Shown here in pieces: positions 46,391-56,965 of a stretch of 64,000 bases of DNA (the first letter of the stretch is position 1; every line of letters starts with the position of its first letter). Source of the stretch: Sphingomonas hengshuiensis. GTDB lineage: Bacteria > Pseudomonadota > Alphaproteobacteria > Sphingomonadales > Sphingomonadaceae. The notes beneath the pieces are model-generated. The model was not told the DNA's origin. It saw only the letters and a program-made list of their open reading frames with translations, and did not search any database. Position numbers and translations under genes: made by a program. The DNA lies in contig NZ_CP010836.1 of assembly GCF_000935025.1 (NCBI RefSeq), positions 3,410,001 through 3,474,000 of the forward strand, given 5' to 3'.

Positions 46391-46702
46391 TTACGCCAGC
46401 TTGATCTCGACGTCGACGCCGGCAGCCAGGTCCAGCTTCATCAGCGCATCGACGGTCTGCGGAGTCGGCTGCACGATGTCCAGCATACGCTTGTAGGTGC
46501 GGACTTCGAACTGCTCGCGCGACTTCTTGTCGATATGGGGACCACGGTTGACCGTGAACTTCTCGATCTTGGTCGGAAGGGGGATCGGGCCACGGATGAG
46601 AGCGCCGGTGCGTCGGGCGGTGTCGGCGATGTCGCCGGTCGCCTGATCGAGCACGCGGTGATCGAACGCCTTCAGGCGAATGCGGATATTCTGCGTTTCC
46701 AT
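46391..46702 (-). CDS. rpsJ: 30S ribosomal protein S10
   Basis: A 103-residue S10 (also NusE, which joins the NusB antitermination complex). [40 protein letters not shown] and the [22 protein letters not shown] block are conserved. ATG at 46702 is chosen over 46708 because AGGA lies six bases upstream and the family length is exact. A gap of about 1 kb separates it from tuf. Confidence 0.98.
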   Translation of the reverse strand: METQNIRIRLKAFDHRVLDQATGDIADTARRTGALIRGPIPLPTKIEKFTVNRGPHIDKKSREQFEVRTYKRMLDIVQPTPQTVDALMKLDLAAGVDVEIKLA

Positions 46703-46781
46703 GGTCATTCCTACCGATGCGAAAGAGCGGACCCCGTAACCGGGGTTCTTGCTGGTTCAAACTCAAACTGGAGGCGGGCCA

Positions 46782-47114
46782 TTACCGGCGGAGGGGGTGC
46801 GGGTCAAGGGGGTGTGGAGGAGTCCCTTTGCGAAGATCGTAATCACCCGGTGGCGTTGTCCATCTCTGCGGATCTGAGTCAGGGCGTGGAGCGTCGCCTT
46901 CTCCTTCCCACCGCAACCGAATTTCTGCGGGCTCCTCTTCAGGATACTGGCTTAGAAACGTCCAGCCGAGACGAACAAGTTCCGCGGCGTGCCGGGACGA
47001 TCCCGTCCTCAGCATTCCGCGTACTTCGTCGTAAGGATCGCGCTTGGGCATCAATTTACGAATAGCATGAAAGCGGTCGGCAGCGACTCGGGCATTTAGC
47101 GGACAACCCGACAC
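46782..47114 (-). CDS. hypothetical protein between tuf and rpsJ
   Basis: An open frame of 110 codons with protein-like composition in its middle part (DEVRGMLRTGSSRHAAELVR, TFLSQYPEEEPAEIRLRWEG) and a Pro-rich tail. No family is recognised. The start could be GTG at 47114 or ATG at 47051, neither with a strong ribosome-binding site. It lies in the same inserted stretch as the DUF559 gene. Confidence 0.4.
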   Translation of the reverse strand: MSGCPLNARVAADRFHAIRKLMPKRDPYDEVRGMLRTGSSRHAAELVRLGWTFLSQYPEEEPAEIRLRWEGEGDAPRPDSDPQRWTTPPGDYDLRKGTPPHPLDPHPLRR

Positions 47115-47194
47115 TCTCGTCAGCCCGGGCTTGACCCGGGGTCCCGCTTCTCGCGTCCTTCAGACCAGCGTATCGGACAGACCCCGCCACTCTT

Positions 47195-47242
47195 CTAGCC
47201 CCTCCCGCCTTCGCGGGAGGGGTTGGGGAGGGTCTTCTTCTT
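47195..47242. repeat. palindromic repeat, copy A, at the 3' side of the DUF559 gene
   Basis: It contains CCCCTCCCGCCTTCGCGGGAGG, a hairpin, followed by GGTTGGGGAGGGTCTTCTTC. The same unit, inverted, lies at 47602-47656, so the two copies face each other around the DUF559 gene. Confidence 0.8.
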
Positions 47243-47587
47243 CTACCCGTCTCTCAGCGCCCCGCGCACGACCGCAACTACCCCATCCAGATTGCTCAGG
47301 ACATCATTGTTCCAGAAGCGCAAAACACAGAAGCCGCGCCCTTCCAAGAACGCCGTCCGCCGCGCGTCGCCAGTCTCTGTGTGCTGACCGCCGTCAATCT
47401 CGACGATCAGCATCGCCTCCAGGCAGGCAAAATCCGCAACATATGGTCCCAGCGAATGCTGGAAGCGAAACTTGAAGCCATCGATCTGACGGTTGCGCGC
47501 CGCCTGCCAGAAGCGATCCTCAGCCTCTGTCCGCTCGCGGCGAAGCCTTGCGGCGTGCGGGCTGATCTGGCGGCGGACAGGGTGCAT
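47243..47587 (-). CDS. DUF559 endonuclease-like protein
   Basis: A 114-residue protein of the DUF559 (Vsr/PD-(D/E)XK-like) family. ARLRRERTEAEDRFWQAARN, FKFRFQHSLGPYVADFACLE, LIVEIDGGQHTETGDARR and VLRFWNNDVLSNLDGV are the family blocks. The Glu in TEAE, Asp in VADFAC and Glu/Asp in EIDGGQH are the probable metal-binding residues. It is bounded on both sides by inverted palindromic repeats and sits between tuf and rpsJ, so it looks like a compact acquired unit. DUF559 genes are often found next to repeats; their role is not established to my knowledge. Confidence 0.85.
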   Translation of the reverse strand: MHPVRRQISPHAARLRRERTEAEDRFWQAARNRQIDGFKFRFQHSLGPYVADFACLEAMLIVEIDGGQHTETGDARRTAFLEGRGFCVLRFWNNDVLSNLDGVVAVVRGALRDG

Positions 47588-47601
47588 CGCGGTGAGACTA
47601 T

Positions 47602-47656
47602 AAGAAAGAAGACCCTCACCCAACCCTCTCCCGCGAAGGCGGGAGAGGGCTAGAAG
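47602..47656. repeat. palindromic repeat, copy B, inverted, at the 5' side of the DUF559 gene
   Basis: AAGACCCTCACCCAACCCTC leads into CTCCCGCGAAGGCGGGAG, the reverse-complement layout of the copy at 47195-47242 with a few base differences. It lies 15 bp upstream of the DUF559 start. Confidence 0.8.
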
Positions 47657-47684
47657 AAAATCAGAGCCGCCCCATCCCACAACG

Positions 47685-47715
47685 AAAAAGCCCGGCTCCC
47701 TCGCGGGAACCGGGC
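47685..47715 (-). terminator. intrinsic terminator after tuf
   Basis: On the minus strand GCCCGGTTCC pairs with GGGAGCCGGGC around a short loop, followed by TTTTTC. It lies 30 bp after the tuf stop and separates the str operon transcript from the inserted genes and rpsJ. Confidence 0.9.
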
Positions 47716-47745
47716 CTTCTATCACTCAGCCCTTGCGGGAAAAGC

Positions 47746-48939
<1,194 letters not shown>

Positions 48940-49029
48940 TGTTTTCCTACCTTCTGATTCTCAATTCCGCGCCGCTATGGGAATCGCCGGACGCGGCCCC
49001 ATAGCGGCTGATTTTCGTTTGCGCCAGCG

Positions 49030-51126
<2,097 letters not shown>

Positions 51127-51173
51127 GATCGTAAGTCCTTACGGTTTAGAAGTGTGACTGAACGCCGAAACGC

Positions 51174-51389
51174 TCAGGGAAAGAACAGTTTGGCGATCGC
51201 CGCCCCCGCGCCCAACAGCGCAGCGACGGCGATAAACCCTTGGAAGACGGTTGCGAACGATACGATCTTGGTATCGATCCGCGTCTTCTGCATCTCGGCG
51301 ATGGCCTTGTCGGTGTTGACGCCCATCTGACGAATCCGCGCAAGCTGCTCCTGTAGGTCCAGCTCGTTTCGATCCATCTGCGTCGCCAT
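51174..51389 (-). CDS. small membrane protein inserted between rpsG and fusA
   Basis: A 71-residue protein. Residues 1-43 are charged and helical (RNELDLQEQLARIRQMGVNT, KAIAEMQKTRIDTKI), likely a coiled coil. Residues about 44-68 form one hydrophobic helix (VFQGFIAVAALLGAGAAIAK) ending FFP. GGAGG lies seven bases before the ATG, a strong site, so it should be well translated. No family is recognised; its place within the str operon means co-expression with ribosomal genes. Confidence 0.75.
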   Translation of the reverse strand: MATQMDRNELDLQEQLARIRQMGVNTDKAIAEMQKTRIDTKIVSFATVFQGFIAVAALLGAGAAIAKLFFP

Positions 51390-51418
51390 CGCCGTGCCTC
51401 CGCTGCCTATATAATGCC

Positions 51419-51889
51419 TTACCAGCGATAATGCGAGAAGGCGCGGTTGGCTTCCGCCATCCGGTGCGTGTCTTCACGCTTCTTGACCGCGTTGCCGCGG
51501 TTGTTGGCGGCATCCATCAGCTCGCCCGAGAGGCGCGCCGACATAGTGTGCTCGCTGCGGTTGCGCGCCGAGGTGATCAGCCAGCGGATCGCGAGTGCCT
51601 GTGCACGTTCCGGGCGGACTTCGACCGGGACCTGGTACGTGGCACCACCAACGCGGCGGCTGCGGACTTCGATGCCCGGCTTGATGTTGTTCAGCGCATC
51701 GTGGAACACGCCGATCGGCTCGCGCTTGGCGCGCTGCTCGACGGTTTCGAGTGCCGTGTACACGATGCCCTCGGCCACGGACTTCTTGCCGTCCAGCATG
51801 ACCGAATTCATGAACTTGGTGAGAACCTCATCCCCATAAACGGGATCAGGCAGGATTTCCCGCTTTTCGGGGCGACGACGACGAGCCAT
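51419..51889 (-). CDS. rpsG: 30S ribosomal protein S7
   Basis: A 156-residue S7, the head assembly initiator and str-operon regulator in E. coli. [25 protein letters not shown]-type [17 protein letters not shown] and [20 protein letters not shown] are conserved. It lies 133 bp after rpsL, in a spacer holding short palindromes that may form the S7 target. Confidence 0.98.
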   Translation of the reverse strand: MARRRRPEKREILPDPVYGDEVLTKFMNSVMLDGKKSVAEGIVYTALETVEQRAKREPIGVFHDALNNIKPGIEVRSRRVGGATYQVPVEVRPERAQALAIRWLITSARNRSEHTMSARLSGELMDAANNRGNAVKKREDTHRMAEANRAFSHYRW

Positions 51890-52022
51890 TTCAAATTCCT
51901 TTGGTACTTCAGCTTATCCGGAACCTGTCCGGGGCTTACTGTGCCTTGCTTAGTCGGGGACCTGGATCCCCGATAAGATCGCCTGAAGCGATCTTTCGAG
52001 GATGATCATGCCCCCGGCATGA

Positions 52023-52394
52023 TCACTTCGGACGCTTGGCGCCGTACTTCGAACGCGACTGCTTGCGATCCTTGACGCCCTGCGTATCGAGCACGCCGCG
52101 CAGGACGTGGTAGCGAACGCCGGGAAGATCGCGCACACGGCCACCGCGGATCAGGACCACCGAGTGCTCCTGGAGGTTGTGGCCTTCGCCCGGAATGTAG
52201 CTGATGACTTCGCGCTGGTTGGTCAGGCGGACCTTGGCCACCTTGCGCAGCGCCGAGTTCGGCTTCTTCGGGGTCGTCGTGTAGACGCGCGTGCAAACGC
52301 CGCGCTTCTGCGGGTTCTGTTCCATCGCAGGGACCTTCGACTTGGCCTTCTGCGGTTCGCGGCCCTTGCGGACCAGCTGGTTAATCGTTGGCAT
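52023..52394 (-). CDS. rpsL: 30S ribosomal protein S12
   Basis: A 123-residue S12 of the decoding centre. [20 protein letters not shown], the conserved [20 protein letters not shown] with Lys43 (streptomycin-sensitive form), and [20 protein letters not shown] are intact. Position 88 in the [14 protein letters not shown] loop is as expected. ATG at 52394 follows AAGGTGAAGGG. First gene of the str operon. Confidence 0.98.
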   Translation of the reverse strand: MPTINQLVRKGREPQKAKSKVPAMEQNPQKRGVCTRVYTTTPKKPNSALRKVAKVRLTNQREVISYIPGEGHNLQEHSVVLIRGGRVRDLPGVRYHVLRGVLDTQGVKDRKQSRSKYGAKRPK

Positions 52395-52482
52395 GAAGCC
52401 CTTCACCTTATGTTACCGGAACGATCCGGCGGTTACTTTGCTGGAGCCCAGACTCTTTGAAATCCAATCTCTACAGAATACG

Positions 52483-52515
52483 AAAAGGCCCCGGGTGTCC
52501 TTGACCCCCCGGGCC
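52483..52515 (-). promoter_or_regulatory. terminator-like hairpin in the rpsL leader (attenuator candidate)
   Basis: On the minus strand GGCCCGGG pairs with CCCGGGGCC (one bulged base) around a 12-base loop and is followed by TTTTCG. It lies downstream of the likely rpsL promoter and about 90 bases before the rpsL ATG, so it would be transcribed in the leader, and some read-through must occur. Confidence 0.5.
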
Positions 52516-52592
52516 ATTGCGTCTCCAGCAACGTTCAGCTCTTTGTTCCGCGAGGGCAAACGGTCATACGACCCCCTTGTGGAACGGAGGCG

Positions 52593-52621
52593 CCTATAGC
52601 GTCGGCGACCATGGCGGTCAA
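52593..52621 (-). promoter_or_regulatory. sigma-70-like promoter of the str operon
   Basis: On the minus strand TTGACC (52616-52621) and TATAGG (52593-52598) are exactly 17 bases apart. This is the best promoter match in the window and is well placed for rpsL-rpsG-fusA-tuf. Confidence 0.7.
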
Positions 52622-52717
52622 TGGGCGCCACGCCGCCGCGCGGCGGGGCGATCCGGGGGCGGGCCAGGGGCGGGCGACGTAACCGCGTGCTAACGCCTGC
52701 GCGCTACACCCATACCG

Positions 52718-53353
52718 ATGTTGCTACACCTGAAATACGGATCGATCACGCTGATTCTCGCAGCCCGGCGCTGGCCCGCGCTCCCCGCAAGCTGCGCCGC
52801 GGTCGCCGCCGTGCTCGCCGCGGGAGGATTCGGGGCGTCGTTTCCAGGGTGGTGGGAAATGCTGTCGCCGGGTTCGGCGGTGGGGCTGGTCGGGCTGGTG
52901 CTGGCGGGGGGCGCGGGGCTGCTCGCCTTCCACCTTGCCGGAGTCGCGGGCAATAGCAGCCGCGCGACCGCACGCGGATGGCGCGCGCCGCTGGTGGCGG
53001 CGCTGGTGCCGGTTGCGACGATCCCCGCGATCGGAGTCGCCGCGCTGGTCGTGCCGCTGGTCGCCGCGATCGGGCTGCGCCCCGAGACGCGCGGCGAGCG
53101 CACCGCCGCGATCGCCGCAGTGCTGGCCTGCGCCGCAGCGTTCGTCGCCGCCAATCTCTCCAGCCCGGAGACTGGGTGCCTCGCGTCGCTCACGATGCTC
53201 GCCGCCGCCTGGTTCCTCAGCACGCGCCCGGCGATTCAGGCGGCGAACGACAATCCCTCGTTGGAACGCATGCGTTACGATTGGATGCTGCCCGACCCGC
53301 GCGCTTATGCTAGGCAGCGCGCCGGGACTCGCGATACCGGGAATGGGGAATAA
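52718..53353 (+). CDS. polytopic membrane protein, unknown
   Basis: A 211-residue protein with about six hydrophobic helices (from about 10 to 175) and a cytoplasmic C-terminal tail of about 35 residues (NDNPSLERMRYDWMLPDPRA). No family is recognised. It ends 4 bp before the bactofilin gene, so the two are probably co-transcribed and may act together at the membrane. The ATG at 52718 has no clear ribosome-binding site; the high Ala/Gly content makes exact start choice uncertain. Confidence 0.65.
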   Translation: MLLHLKYGSITLILAARRWPALPASCAAVAAVLAAGGFGASFPGWWEMLSPGSAVGLVGLVLAGGAGLLAFHLAGVAGNSSRATARGWRAPLVAALVPVATIPAIGVAALVVPLVAAIGLRPETRGERTAAIAAVLACAAAFVAANLSSPETGCLASLTMLAAAWFLSTRPAIQAANDNPSLERMRYDWMLPDPRAYARQRAGTRDTGNGE

Positions 53354-53357
53354 GCCT

Positions 53358-53828
53358 ATGTTCAACAGCAACAATCGCAACAATCGCGACGAGCGGCAGT
53401 CGATTCCGCCCGCACCGCCGGCGCAGAGCGGGGGCCGCGGGCGCGGAATGTTCTCCGTGATCGGGCCGGACATCATCGTCACCGGCAACCTGACCGCCAC
53501 CGCCGACCTGCACATCGATGGCCGAGTCGAGGGCGACGTCCATTGCGGCACGCTGGCGCAGGGCGCCGAAAGCCAGATCTTCGGGAGCGTCTCCGCCGAA
53601 GTCGCACGGCTCGCCGGATCGGTCGAGGGCAGCGTCCGCGTCAAGACGCTCACCGTCGAACGCTCGGCGAAGATCACCGGCGACGTCGAATATGAGACGA
53701 TCACGATCGAGAATGGCGGCCATATCGACGGCCGCCTGAAGCATATGAGCAGCATCGACACGAGCGCGATCCCCGCGCCGCGAATCGTGTCCTCGCCCTT
53801 CGCCGTGGCGAACGAGGAAGCCGCCTGA
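53358..53828 (+). CDS. bactofilin
   Basis: A 156-residue bactofilin (PF04519), a cytoskeletal protein that polymerises through a right-handed beta-helix. The core (about 35-135) shows the repeating short strands FSVIGPDIIVTGNLTATADL, HIDGRVEGDVHCG, GSVSAEVARLAGSVEG and GDVEYETITIENGGHIDGR. Disordered tails flank it (NNRNNRDERQ at the start). Bactofilins guide peptidoglycan enzymes or stalk and shape features in alphaproteobacteria. The start is ATG at 53358; the longer frame upstream overlaps the previous gene. A terminator follows. Confidence 0.92.
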   Translation: MFNSNNRNNRDERQSIPPAPPAQSGGRGRGMFSVIGPDIIVTGNLTATADLHIDGRVEGDVHCGTLAQGAESQIFGSVSAEVARLAGSVEGSVRVKTLTVERSAKITGDVEYETITIENGGHIDGRLKHMSSIDTSAIPAPRIVSSPFAVANEEAA

Positions 53829-53852
53829 GCCAGGCTCGGCAGGCACCGGAAA

Positions 53853-53886
53853 GAGGCGCGACCTGGGGGGGGGCGCGCCTCTTTTT
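53853..53886 (+). terminator. intrinsic terminator after the bactofilin gene
   Basis: GAGGCGCG (53853-53860) and CGCGCCTC (53874-53881) form an 8-bp stem around a G-rich loop that includes nine consecutive G, followed by TTTTT. Confidence 0.85.
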
Positions 53887-53902
53887 GAAACCGGGAAAGG
53901 GA

Positions 53903-53925
53903 ACGGGCGGCGCGGCGCCGCCCGT
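53903..53925 (-). terminator. hairpin after the DUF4142 gene
   Basis: ACGGGCGGCG and CGCCGCCCGT pair closely with almost no loop, just after the DUF4142 stop. On the minus strand TTCCCTTTCCC follows. It probably ends that transcript. Confidence 0.6.
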
Positions 53926-53930
53926 GCGGA

Positions 53931-54545
53931 TCACATCTTCGAGATGCGATCCAGATGCGTCTGGACCACCGACTCGGTCTGAGTCGCGAACGCCGTCAGC
54001 GGGCGGACATCGCCGTTCGCGGCATAATCCTTCAGCGTCGCAAGCGCCTTTTCGTGCGCGGCGACCTGCTGAGTCTTGTACAGCGTGTCGAACGCCACAC
54101 CCTCGGCATTGCGCAGCGCCTCGAGATTGGCCTCCTGCTCGGCGTTCAGCTCCGGATTGGGGACGATCGCCGGAGTAGCGGTTGCGGCGGCGGCCTTCAG
54201 CTTCTCGGTCGACGCGGTGTGTTGCTCGACCATCATCGCGCCGAAATCCTTCAGCCCCTGCGAGGTCGCCTTGGACTGGGCGAGCTTGCCCGCCTCGACT
54301 TCGTAATAATCGCTCGCGCCCACGGTGTTGACGAAGCGCTGGTCCGGCGACGCGTTGGCGTCGGCCATCATCGCATTGTCGCCCATCATGGCGTTGTCGG
54401 CCATCGCGCCGCCCATCATGCTGCCATCGGTCATCGTGTCGTTGGTCGCCATCACGCCATTGTCGACTCCGGTGTCGGCGGTCCCGCCACAGGCGCCGAG
54501 CGCGAGCATGGGGGCCAGGCCCAGGATCAGAAACTTCTTCGTCAT
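53931..54545 (-). CDS. DUF4142 ferritin-like lipoprotein
   Basis: A 204-residue exported lipoprotein. The lipobox is LALGAC (Cys20), followed by a Met/Asn/Asp-rich low-complexity stretch (about 30-68, with MMGG, NAMMGDNAMM) that could bind copper or other metals. The DUF4142 four-helix domain (about 70-204) has FVNTVGASDYYEVEAGKLAQ, FGAMMVEQHTASTEKLK and the C-terminal TESVVQTHLDRISKM. The family is linked to envelope stress but has no firm activity. ATG at 54545 has GAGGAG upstream. Confidence 0.88.
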   Translation of the reverse strand: MTKKFLILGLAPMLALGACGGTADTGVDNGVMATNDTMTDGSMMGGAMADNAMMGDNAMMADANASPDQRFVNTVGASDYYEVEAGKLAQSKATSQGLKDFGAMMVEQHTASTEKLKAAAATATPAIVPNPELNAEQEANLEALRNAEGVAFDTLYKTQQVAAHEKALATLKDYAANGDVRPLTAFATQTESVVQTHLDRISKM

Positions 54546-54749
54546 ATTGGCATCTCCTCTGCCGCCCCCAACGCCCTCTGGACGGTGGCGTTCCACCGTT
54601 CGCCGCAATTATGCCGTAATTACACAGGCTTGCCCTGTATTACCGTGCCAGTTGCGGCGCGCGGCGGCAGTGCCTAAAGCCTGTCGGGTGACGGGTGTCC
54701 CCCGCACGGCAGGGCCATCGCATATGGAAGGACTTGCGCTTTTACGTGC
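54546..54749. other. gap between DUF4142 and the repeat
   Basis: This 204-bp stretch holds the presumed DUF4142 promoter, around AT-rich bases 54605-54650. Together with the repeat at 54750 and the riboswitch at 54879 it makes a 612-bp gene-free region. No further gene is seen in it. Confidence 0.5.
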
Positions 54750-54840
54750 CGTCACCCTGAACTCGTTTCAGGGTCCAACGCGCCACAGGCGAATGCAGTG
54801 CTTGTGGCACCGTGGATGCTGAAACAAGTTCAGCATGACG
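54750..54840. repeat. 91-bp imperfect palindromic repeat
   Basis: CGTCACCCTGAACTCGTTTC at one end faces GAAACAAGTTCAGCATGACG at the other. An inner GCCACAGGC/GCTTGTGGC pair and a tall, bulged hairpin lie between. The outer ends share the CGTCA...TGACG frame of the repeats at 58831 and 59269. It is intergenic and just upstream of the riboswitch. Confidence 0.8.
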
Positions 54841-54878
54841 ACGCAAAATTTAGCGCTGGCGTCCATATGCGCCAATCC

Positions 54879-55026
54879 AGCCGGTCAAGGGGGATGAAAA
54901 GGGAACTCGGTTTGAACCCGAGGCTGCTCCCGCAACTGTAACCGGCGAGCCAAGGCGCCACACTGCCACTGGGAACACCCGGGAAGGCGGCGCCAAGGCA
55001 GCGACCCGGGAGCCAGGAGACCTGCC
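54879..55026 (+). promoter_or_regulatory. adenosylcobalamin riboswitch
   Basis: The conserved pieces of the cobalamin class are in order: GATGAAAAGGGAAC, then GAGGCTGCTCCCGCAACTGTAA (the B12 box), GCCACTGGG, CCCGGGAAGGC and GACCCGGGAGCCAGGAGACC. The downstream inverted pair GCCCGCC...GGGCGGG (about 55023-55055) is a likely expression platform. It precedes an importer with the BtuFCD layout, so ligand binding should reduce its expression. Confidence 0.92.
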
Positions 55027-55157
55027 CGCCACAGTCGATTCCTTCGCGCGGGCGGGATGCACCGGGCGGACGGGGGGACTCCCCTGCGCGAGCGACAGGT
55101 TGCTGCGTCGTCGCGCCCGGTTTCGGGACGGCGATCCGGCCATGGGTGTCGTGTCCG

Positions 55158-55997
55158 ATGAAATTTGCGTGGCTGTTCCTGCTCTTCGCCCTCCCCGCGC
55201 TGGCGGGGTGCGCGGCGGCGTCCGCGCCTGAGCCGCCCGTGCCGAACGGCATCGTGTCGACCAACCCCTGTGCCGACGCGATGCTGGTCGAGCTGGTGCC
55301 GGCCGGGCGGATCACGGCGATCAGCCATTATTCGCACGACCCGATGGCGACTTCGATCCCGCTGGAACAGGCGCGCCAATTTCGCGCGACTCGCGGCACC
55401 GCCGAGGAGATGATCGCGCTGCGCCCCGCGCTGGTGATCGCGAGCAGCTTCACGCCCCCCGCGACGCGCGAAGCCTATGCCCGCGCCGGGCTGCGCACGC
55501 TGTATCTCGATTCGCCGACCACGATCGAGGCGAGCAAGGACCAGGTGCGTGCGCTGGCCGAGGCCGTGGGCGCACAGGCCGAGGGCGCGAAGATGATCGC
55601 GCGGATCGACGCCGCCGTCATGCGCGCGTCACGCCGCGATGCTCCGGTCCCCGCTTTGCTGTGGATCGGCGGCAATCTGGTTTCCGGGGGTGGGACGTTG
55701 CTCGATGAAATGATGGTGCGTGCCGGGTTCGTCGACCAGGCGGCGCATTACGGGCTCCAGCATACCGGCACGCTGCCCGCCGAGCATGTCGTCGCCGATC
55801 CGCCCCGGCTGATGCTGGTCCCGGATGAGGCCGGGCGCGATTCGGCATCGCGCGCGGCGCAGACCCGGCGCTGGGCACTGGCGCACAGCGGCGTGCGGCA
55901 GGCGCGGTTCCCGCGCAACCTGATGAATTGCGGCGGCCCGGTGATTGCGAAGGCGATGGACCGGCTGGCCGAAGTGCGGCAGGCGATCGCGCGATGA
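55158..55997 (+). CDS. btuF: BtuF-like cobalamin ABC importer substrate-binding lipoprotein
   Basis: A 279-residue periplasmic lipoprotein. The signal peptide ends with the lipobox ALAGC (Cys18). The mature protein has the class III two-lobe binding fold joined by a long helix: IVSTNPCADAMLVELVPAGR in lobe 1, then the helix about 115-145 and lobe 2 with ALLWIGGNLVSGGGTLLDEM. Regulation by the upstream cobalamin riboswitch supports a B12 role. ATG at 55158 is chosen; GTG at 55146 is in frame. The stop overlaps btuC by 4 bp. Confidence 0.85.
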   Translation: MKFAWLFLLFALPALAGCAAASAPEPPVPNGIVSTNPCADAMLVELVPAGRITAISHYSHDPMATSIPLEQARQFRATRGTAEEMIALRPALVIASSFTPPATREAYARAGLRTLYLDSPTTIEASKDQVRALAEAVGAQAEGAKMIARIDAAVMRASRRDAPVPALLWIGGNLVSGGGTLLDEMMVRAGFVDQAAHYGLQHTGTLPAEHVVADPPRLMLVPDEAGRDSASRAAQTRRWALAHSGVRQARFPRNLMNCGGPVIAKAMDRLAEVRQAIAR

Positions 55998-56965
55998 ACC
56001 GCCCGCTGCTCCTGACCGGCCTCGCATTGCTCGTCGCGCTCCTGTTCGCGGGATCGCTGATCGCGGGCAAAGTGTGGGTGCCGCCGGGCGCCTGGTTCTC
56101 GGGCGATCCGCGCTGGTGGATCGTTATCGGGCTGCGGCTGCCGCGCGCGATACTGGGGCTGGGGGTCGGCGCGACGCTGGGGCTGACCGGGGCAGTGCTC
56201 CAGGGCTATCTGCGCAATCCGCTCGCCGACCCAGCAGTGGTCGGGGTTTCGTCGAGCGCGGCGTTGGGCGCGGTCGCGGCGATCGTGCTGCTGGGGGCGA
56301 GCGCGCCCTTGATGCTGTTCGGCTGCGCGATGGCGGCGGCGTGCGGATCGATGCTGCTGCTCGCCGGGCTGGCGTGGCGCGCGGACAGCGCAGTGGCGTT
56401 CATCCTGGCGGGGACGGTGCTCGCGAGCCTGGGCGGCGCGCTGATGGCGTTCCTGATCTCGATCGCGCCCAATCCCTATGCGACGGCGGAGATCATCGAC
56501 TGGATCATGGGGTCGCTCACCGATCGCAGCTTTGCCGAGGTGCAGCTTGCCCTGCCCTTCATGGCCGCGGGGTGCGCGGTGTTGTTGTTCACCGGGCGCG
56601 CGCTCGATGCGCTGACGCTGGGCGAGAGCGCGGCACGGTCGCTGGGGGTGCGGCTGGCGCGAGTGCAGTTGCTGGTGGTGCTCGGCACCGGGCTCGGCGT
56701 CGGCGCCAGCGTCGCGGCGACGGGGGTGGTCGGGTTCGTCGGGCTGATCGTGCCGCATCTGCTGCGCCCGCTGGTCGGCGCGCGCCCCTCCGCGCTGCTG
56801 CTGCCGAGTGCGCTGGGCGGCGCGGCGTTGGTGCTGGCGGCGGACAGCCTGGTGCGGCTTGCGCCGGGCGCCGCCGAGATCCGGCTGGGGGTGGCGATGG
56901 CGCTGCTCGGCACGCCCTTCTTCCTGCTCCTTCTCCTCAAGCTGCGGGGGCGGGCATGGAACTGA
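55994..56965 (+). CDS. btuC: BtuC-like ABC importer permease
   Basis: A 323-residue FecCD/BtuC-family permease with about ten helices. LRLPRAILGLGVGATLGLTG, GAVLQGYLRNPLADPAVVGV and TGVVGFVGLIVPHLLRP are the family signatures, the last being the loop that meets the ATPase. It would carry cobalamin across the inner membrane with BtuD and BtuF. It overlaps both neighbours. Confidence 0.93.
   Translation: MNRPLLLTGLALLVALLFAGSLIAGKVWVPPGAWFSGDPRWWIVIGLRLPRAILGLGVGATLGLTGAVLQGYLRNPLADPAVVGVSSSAALGAVAAIVLLGASAPLMLFGCAMAAACGSMLLLAGLAWRADSAVAFILAGTVLASLGGALMAFLISIAPNPYATAEIIDWIMGSLTDRSFAEVQLALPFMAAGCAVLLFTGRALDALTLGESAARSLGVRLARVQLLVVLGTGLGVGASVAATGVVGFVGLIVPHLLRPLVGARPSALLLPSALGGAALVLAADSLVRLAPGAAEIRLGVAMALLGTPFFLLLLLKLRGRAWN

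Larger units (their letters stand above)
52395..52717. other. rpsL leader and divergent spacer
   Basis: This 323-bp gap holds the rpsL promoter (52593-52621), a leader of about 190 bases with a terminator-like hairpin (52483-52515), and the short upstream region of the rightward membrane-protein gene. No gene is seen in it. Confidence 0.6.

Noticed and set aside
46079..47065. Open plus-strand frame across rpsJ
   Set aside because: It is antisense to rpsJ and passes through non-coding leaders; no protein-like segment.
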